64,000 bases of DNA from NCBI RefSeq assembly GCF_003426945.1, contig NZ_QURO01000004.1, positions 62,001 through 126,000 of the forward strand, read 5' to 3'. The number at the start of each line of letters is the position of its first letter. The stretch's first letter is position 1. Shown here piece by piece: positions 60,521 to 64,000 of the stretch. This DNA is from Thermus sediminis (GTDB taxonomy: Bacteria > Deinococcota > Deinococci > Deinococcales > Thermaceae). Under the pieces are notes generated by a model. It had not been told where the DNA came from and ran no database searches. It saw nothing but the letters and a program-made list of their open reading frames with translations. Position numbers and translations under genes: made by a program.

Positions 60521-61255
60521 GTGGAGCCCATCATCCAGATCCGCAACCTCCACAAGTGGTTTGGCCCTTTGCACGTCCTGAAGGGGATCAACCTGGAGGT
60601 GGCCCCGGGGGAGAAGTTGGTCATCATCGGCCCTTCGGGTTCGGGGAAGAGCACCCTGATCCGCACCATAAACCGCCTGGAGGACTTCCAGGAGGGGGAG
60701 GTGGTCGTGGACGGGCATAACGTGAAGGACGAGCGGGCCCTGCGGGCGGTGCGGCGGGAGGTGGGGATGGTCTTCCAGCAGTTCAACCTCTTCCCCCACA
60801 TGACGGTCCTGGAGAACATCGCCCTGGCCCCCATGCGGGTTAGGGGCTGGTCCCGGGAGCGGGCGGAGCGGAAGGCCTTGGAGCTTTTGGAGCGGGTGGG
60901 GATCCTGGACCAGGCGGGGAAGCGCCCGGGGCAGCTCTCCGGAGGGCAGCAGCAGCGGGTGGCCATCGCCCGGGCCCTGGCCATGGAGCCCAAGGTGATG
61001 CTCTTTGACGAGCCCACGAGCGCCTTGGACCCGGAGATGGTGGGGGAGGTGTTGGACGCGATGCGGGACCTGGCCCGGGGCGGGATGACCATGGTGGTGG
61101 TGACCCACGAGATGGGCTTCGCCCGGGAGGTGGCGGACCGGGTGGTCTTCATGGACGGGGGGCAGATCGTGGAGGAGGGGAGGCCGGAGGAGATCTTCAC
61201 TCATCCCAAGGGGGAGCGCACCCGGAGTTTCCTCCAACGGGTGCTCCACCACTAG
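60521..61255 (+). CDS. Amino-acid ABC transporter ATP-binding protein (GlnQ/HisP type)
   Basis: A 244-aa ATPase. Walker [22 protein letters not shown]-loop [15 protein letters not shown], signature [16 protein letters not shown], Walker [19 protein letters not shown] and the H-loop [11 protein letters not shown] are all present. It is the expected partner of the SBP at 55873 and permease at 56686, from which it is separated by the TRAP genes. Start GTG 60521, 6 nt after the TRAP stop. Confidence 0.94.
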   Translation: MEPIIQIRNLHKWFGPLHVLKGINLEVAPGEKLVIIGPSGSGKSTLIRTINRLEDFQEGEVVVDGHNVKDERALRAVRREVGMVFQQFNLFPHMTVLENIALAPMRVRGWSRERAERKALELLERVGILDQAGKRPGQLSGGQQQRVAIARALAMEPKVMLFDEPTSALDPEMVGEVLDAMRDLARGGMTMVVVTHEMGFAREVADRVVFMDGGQIVEEGRPEEIFTHPKGERTRSFLQRVLHH

Positions 61256-61257
61256 GC

Positions 61258-61656
61258 ATGGAGGGGCTTTTCCGGGCCCTCCTGAACCCCAAGGCGGACC
61301 CCGCCCAAAGGCGGAGGGGTCTTAGGCTTTACGCCCTGGCCCTTTTGGCGATCCAGGGGATGGTCCTCCTTCCCCTGGCCTTCCTCCTTCCCCCCGCACC
61401 CCACCCCGCCCTGTTCCTCCTGGCCCTTCTGGGGGCGGCCGGGCTTTACCTCCACGCCCGAGGGGCCTTGGGGGGCAAGGGGGAGGGCCTCCTGGCCCCC
61501 CTTGTGGCCGTGGGCCTGGGGGCTGGGGCCTTCCTCTTCCTGGGGGTGATAGGCCTTCTCTTAAGGCCCTGGGGATTGGGGCTCTTCCCCCTGGGCCTGG
61601 GGCTCTTCCTCCTCCTCCTCCGCCAAGGGGAGGCCCATCTGGGGAGGGGGTCCTGA
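61258..61656 (+). CDS. Hypothetical membrane protein, 132 aa
   Basis: No family recognised. Four hydrophobic segments rich in Leu/Ala/Gly are visible (YALALLAIQGMVLLPLAFLL, LFLLALLGAAGLYLHA, GLLAPLVAVGLGAGAFLFL, LGLFPLGLGLFLLLL). It begins 2 nt after the ATPase stop and so is probably the last gene of the transport operon. It is convergent with the patatin gene, 7 bp away. Confidence 0.6.
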   Translation: MEGLFRALLNPKADPAQRRRGLRLYALALLAIQGMVLLPLAFLLPPAPHPALFLLALLGAAGLYLHARGALGGKGEGLLAPLVAVGLGAGAFLFLGVIGLLLRPWGLGLFPLGLGLFLLLLRQGEAHLGRGS

Positions 61657-61663
61657 GGCGGGC

Positions 61664-62503
61664 TCAGAGGGCCAGGCGGCGGGGAAGGAGGTCCCTAAGG
61701 CGCACCTGGGCCAGAGCCTGGACCTCCCTGAGCCATTCCCGGGCCCGCCTTTGCCCAAGCCCGTAGACCAGGGAAAGCTTCTCCTGGTCAAAGGTGGCTA
61801 TGGGAAAAGGGGGGTCCAGGGGGATGACCAGGTCCGCCCCCTTGAGGGCCAGGGCCTTGAGGCGGGAGCGGCTGGCCTCCCCCGCCAGGAGAGCGGCCTC
61901 GAGGGCCGTCTTGGGCGGCTCCTTGGGCGGGGGGTTGGACACGTCCACGGCCACCACCTTGGGGAAGAGGGCCTTGGCCGCCCGCACGGGCACCTTCTCC
62001 GCCACGTCCCCATCCACCAAGAGCCTCCCCTCCCAGAGGACCGGGGGGAAGAGGCCGGGGATGGCCATGCTGGCGAGGACGGCCTTCCAGACCGGGCCTT
62101 GCCTTAGGACCACCGCCTCTCCCATGAGGAGGTCGGCGGCCTGGATGGCTAGGGGTATGGGGCTTTCCTTCAGCAGGGCTTCGCCGAAGAGGGTTTTCAA
62201 ACCCTCTTCCAACCGCCTGGTCTCGGCCAGGTAGGGGCGGCGGAGGGCCCTGAAGAGGCGGGCCAGGGCCCCGAGGCCGCCGCCTTGGGCCAGGCGGGCG
62301 ATCTCCGGATCAAAGACGGCCTCGTGCACCTTGTAGGGATCCCGGTGGCCGAAGGCAAAACCCGCGGCGGCCAGGGCCCCGGCGGAGCTTCCCGAGAGGC
62401 CTTGGATGGGAATCCCGGCCCCTTCCAGGACCTCGAGGACCCCCAGGTGGGCGTACCCCCTGACACCCCCACCCCCCAAGGCCAAGGCCACGCCCCGTTT
62501 CAA
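61664..62503 (-). CDS. Patatin-like phospholipase
   Basis: A 279-aa RssA-like lipid acyl hydrolase. Oxyanion loop GGGGVRGYAHLGVLEVLEG, nucleophile serine in GLSGSSAGALAAAGF and the dyad aspartate in LLVDGDVAEKVPVRAAK. The start is TTG 62503 overlapping the stop of the upstream DNA-binding gene (TTGA), which implies coupled translation. Substrate unknown. Confidence 0.88.
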   Translation of the reverse strand: MKRGVALALGGGGVRGYAHLGVLEVLEGAGIPIQGLSGSSAGALAAAGFAFGHRDPYKVHEAVFDPEIARLAQGGGLGALARLFRALRRPYLAETRRLEEGLKTLFGEALLKESPIPLAIQAADLLMGEAVVLRQGPVWKAVLASMAIPGLFPPVLWEGRLLVDGDVAEKVPVRAAKALFPKVVAVDVSNPPPKEPPKTALEAALLAGEASRSRLKALALKGADLVIPLDPPFPIATFDQEKLSLVYGLGQRRAREWLREVQALAQVRLRDLLPRRLAL

Positions 62504-62913
62504 TATCCGAGCCCCAACTCCTGAGCTTCCGCCGTCAGCTGGTTCACGAGGTCCTTACCTTGCCGGCGGGAGCGCTCCAAGTACTCCAAAAGATCCTTGC
62601 CCCGAATGCGCCGATGCGTTCCCACCTTGTGGTAGGGGATGGCCCCTTCCTCCAAAAGCCGGACTAGGTAAGGCCGGGACACCCCGAGGATCGCCGCCGC
62701 TTCCCCCGTGGTGAGCTCGGCTTCCAAAGGTACCACCCTTACGGGGGTCCCGTGGGCAAGGGACTCCAGGATCTGCCGGAGAAGGTGTTCCAGTTCGGGC
62801 GTCACCCTCAGGGAAACTTCTCCCAAGTGAATCCGCTTGCCTGGGGCCAGGTTTTTGAGGAAGAGAAGGATCTCCTCCTTCGCTTCCGGTGGGGCGAAGA
62901 CCAGGCCTGCCAT
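62500..62913 (-). CDS. Excisionase-family DNA-binding protein, probable antitoxin
   Basis: A 137-aa protein. The central MerR/excisionase-type HTH (LTTGEAAAILGVSRPYLVRLL, IPYHKVGTHRRIRGKDLLEYL) matches the DNA-binding antitoxins paired with PIN toxins. The N-terminal 65 residues are a separate alpha/beta part. The broken PIN gene lies upstream on the same strand, 77 bp away. That gap contains a CCTCCGG/CCGGAGG hairpin and an A/T-rich stretch with repeated CGTTT that could be its operator. Confidence 0.8.
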   Translation of the reverse strand: MAGLVFAPPEAKEEILLFLKNLAPGKRIHLGEVSLRVTPELEHLLRQILESLAHGTPVRVVPLEAELTTGEAAAILGVSRPYLVRLLEEGAIPYHKVGTHRRIRGKDLLEYLERSRRQGKDLVNQLTAEAQELGLGY

Positions 62914-62990
62914 ATCAAGAACAGGGTAGCACGCAAACGAAATAAACGCAACAGGGCCTCCGGATGCCCGGAGGTGAAAGCGGGTGGGGG

Positions 62991-63611
62991 CTAGAGGAAG
63001 TTCTTATAGGCCTGTAGGAGGCTAACAAACCGCTCTAGCCCTATACGGGCAAGTCTATCTAGGAAGGCATCCCTATCCAGGGGAGGGTTCTTGAGCGCCT
63101 CCCTTTGCTCCCTCAAGATCCGAAGGAGGGGTTCGGGCAAGCTGCTCCTTCGGATCAAGCTTTCCGCTAGCTCCAAGAGGTACGCATCGGGGTGGAAGGC
63201 CACCAGCTCCCAAGGCTCCAGGGCCTCTTCTGGGAAGTCCTGGAGGTTGAAGGTGAGGATGGCCTCGGCCCCACCCCAGAAAGCGGCGGCCACCACGTGG
63301 CGGTCTTGCTTATCGGGCAGGTGGACCTCCGGGACTAGGTGTTCGTACCCCTCCACAAGGGGTTCTTGAAAGGCCAGAGCCTGGAGCATGCGGGCTGGGG
63401 TCTGCCGCAGGCGGCTCCGCTGGTCCTCGTTTAGATCCGCCCGGTCTTATAGGAGGCGGGAAAGCCACTCCTCTTGCACCCTCTGGCTCCACTTGAGGCG
63501 AATCCCCAGTCTTTCGTCCAGGGCCAGGCGCATGAAGAGGTCCCGTGTGGGGGCTGGATACAGGACGCATGCATCTAAAAAGAGTACGCCAGGAAGGGGG
63601 AATGGGCCCAT
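62991..63611 (-). pseudogene. PIN-domain toxin, interrupted by an in-frame stop
   Basis: From ATG 63611 the frame reads [19 protein letters not shown] (first catalytic Asp), RLGIRLKWSQRVQEEWLSRLL, then TAA at 63449-63447 (codon 55). The same frame continues open through LPDKQDRHVVAAAFWGGAEA and ILTFNLQDFPEEALEP to 62991. The reading frame is otherwise intact at about 206 codons, so a single point change created the stop. An internal ATG (63389) could give only the C-terminal part. TATTCT lies 8 nt before ATG 63611. Confidence 0.75.
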
Positions 63612-63631
63612 TGGGATTTAGAATAACCCTC
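63612..63631. promoter_or_regulatory. Overlapping bidirectional -10 between the PIN gene and trpC
   Basis: Plus: TAGAAT (63619-63624), 7 nt, ATG 63632. Minus: TATTCT (63625-63620), 8 nt, ATG 63611. The two hexamers overlap by five bases in the near-palindrome TTAGAATAA. Both genes would be leaderless. Confidence 0.6.
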
Positions 63632-64000
63632 ATGCGGCCGGACCTTTCCCGTGTGCCCGGGGTCTTAGGGGAGATCGCCAGGAGGAGGGCCCTGGAGGTG
63701 GTCCCCTACCCCCTTCCCGAGCCTCCCTCCGTTCCCTCCTTCGCCCAGGCCCTGGCCCTTCCCGGGCTTTCCCTCATCGCCGAGGTGAAGCGGCAAAGCC
63801 CCTCCGAGGGGCTCATCCGGGAGGTGGACCCCGTGGAGGCCGCCTTGGCCTACGAGCGGGGCGGGGCCCGGGCCATCAGCGTCCTCACCGAACCCCACCG
63901 CTTTGGGGGAAGCCTTTTGCACCTGAAGCGGGTGCGCCAGGCGGTGGGCCTCCCCCTTCTGCGCAAGGACTTCGTGGTGGACCCCTTCATGCTGGAGGAG
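63632..64000 (+). CDS. trpC: Indole-3-glycerol-phosphate synthase (partial, cut by window edge)
   Basis: Tryptophan pathway enzyme converting CdRP to indole-3-glycerol phosphate. The first 123 residues are visible. They include [18 protein letters not shown] (catalytic lysine region), [18 protein letters not shown]-like text (here [18 protein letters not shown]), [14 protein letters not shown] and [11 protein letters not shown]. The gene continues past 64000. ATG 63632 is set by the -10 seven nt upstream. Confidence 0.93.
   Translation, partial: MRPDLSRVPGVLGEIARRRALEVVPYPLPEPPSVPSFAQALALPGLSLIAEVKRQSPSEGLIREVDPVEAALAYERGGARAISVLTEPHRFGGSLLHLKRVRQAVGLPLLRKDFVVDPFMLEE

Overview
The window looks like chromosomal DNA of a Thermus species. 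It is very GC-rich and most genes are packed tail to head with 1-40 bp overlaps. Many proteins read almost like remembered T. thermophilus sequences (MnSOD, class II fumarase, enoyl-CoA hydratase, OTC, IF3). Genes characteristic of Thermus are present: futalosine hydrolase, the pilA1-pilA2-pilA3-comZ competence cluster, argF-ORF-argC-argJ, and a TAXI-TRAP glutamate-type binding protein. No insertion sequence, prophage or CRISPR array was seen. Species cannot be assigned from the sequence alone.

Layout. 1-5.1 kb: tlyA (cut by the left edge), two small unknown genes, glnS, an enoyl-CoA hydratase, then infC-rpmI-rplT with an AUA-started infC. 5.1-8.5 kb: a small exporter, a PlsY-like/acyl-ACP-reductase fusion and mqnB, facing sodA. 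8.5-11.8 kb: fumC and terC, divergent from a YpdA-type reductase. 11.7-18.9 kb: a branched-chain amino acid locus with a leader peptide and terminator, ilvB (frameshifted), ilvN, ilvC, leuA, a GNAT gene and cimA. 18.9-22 kb: a Uma2 protein and a split ABC-2 exporter. 22-25.7 kb: comZ and three pilin genes. 25.7-30.9 kb: plsY, a nucleotidyltransferase-like remnant, bshB and the arginine genes argF-(Uma2)-argC-argJ. 31-33 kb: an outer-membrane barrel, a lipoprotein and two small genes. 33-38.9 kb (minus): deoC, a PLD-family protein, maf, mreC, mreD, mrdA and minC, a cell-shape/envelope operon. 39-48.9 kb: ychF, tRNA-Gln, a receiver-like protein, a class A PBP (frameshifted), trmJ, a histidine kinase, a phosphatase/fructosamine-kinase pair, a DUF4388 protein, psuG and a RodZ-like protein. 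48.9-53 kb: rimO, trkA, trkH. 53-55.7 kb: glgP. 55.8-61.7 kb: amino-acid ABC genes with a TAXI-TRAP system nested inside. 61.7-64 kb: patatin, an excisionase-type DNA-binding protein, a broken PIN toxin and the start of trpC.

Expression signals are unusually readable. At 21 starts a TANNNT-type -10 element lies 6-8 nt upstream of the start codon, which fits leaderless mRNAs. Several divergent gene pairs share back-to-back or overlapping -10 elements. Three regions carry 5' RNA structures that may regulate expression: infC, ilvB and ychF. Stop codons are often reused as the -35 or -10 of the next gene.

Two large genes (ilvB and the class A PBP) are broken by one missing G in a G run. This could be sequencing error or real mutation and should be settled before metabolic conclusions are drawn. 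The most novel items are the PlsY-like/acyl-ACP-reductase fusion, the ilv attenuator, the AUA start of infC, the compact bidirectional leaderless promoters, and the duplicated promoter-plus-start upstream of glgP.
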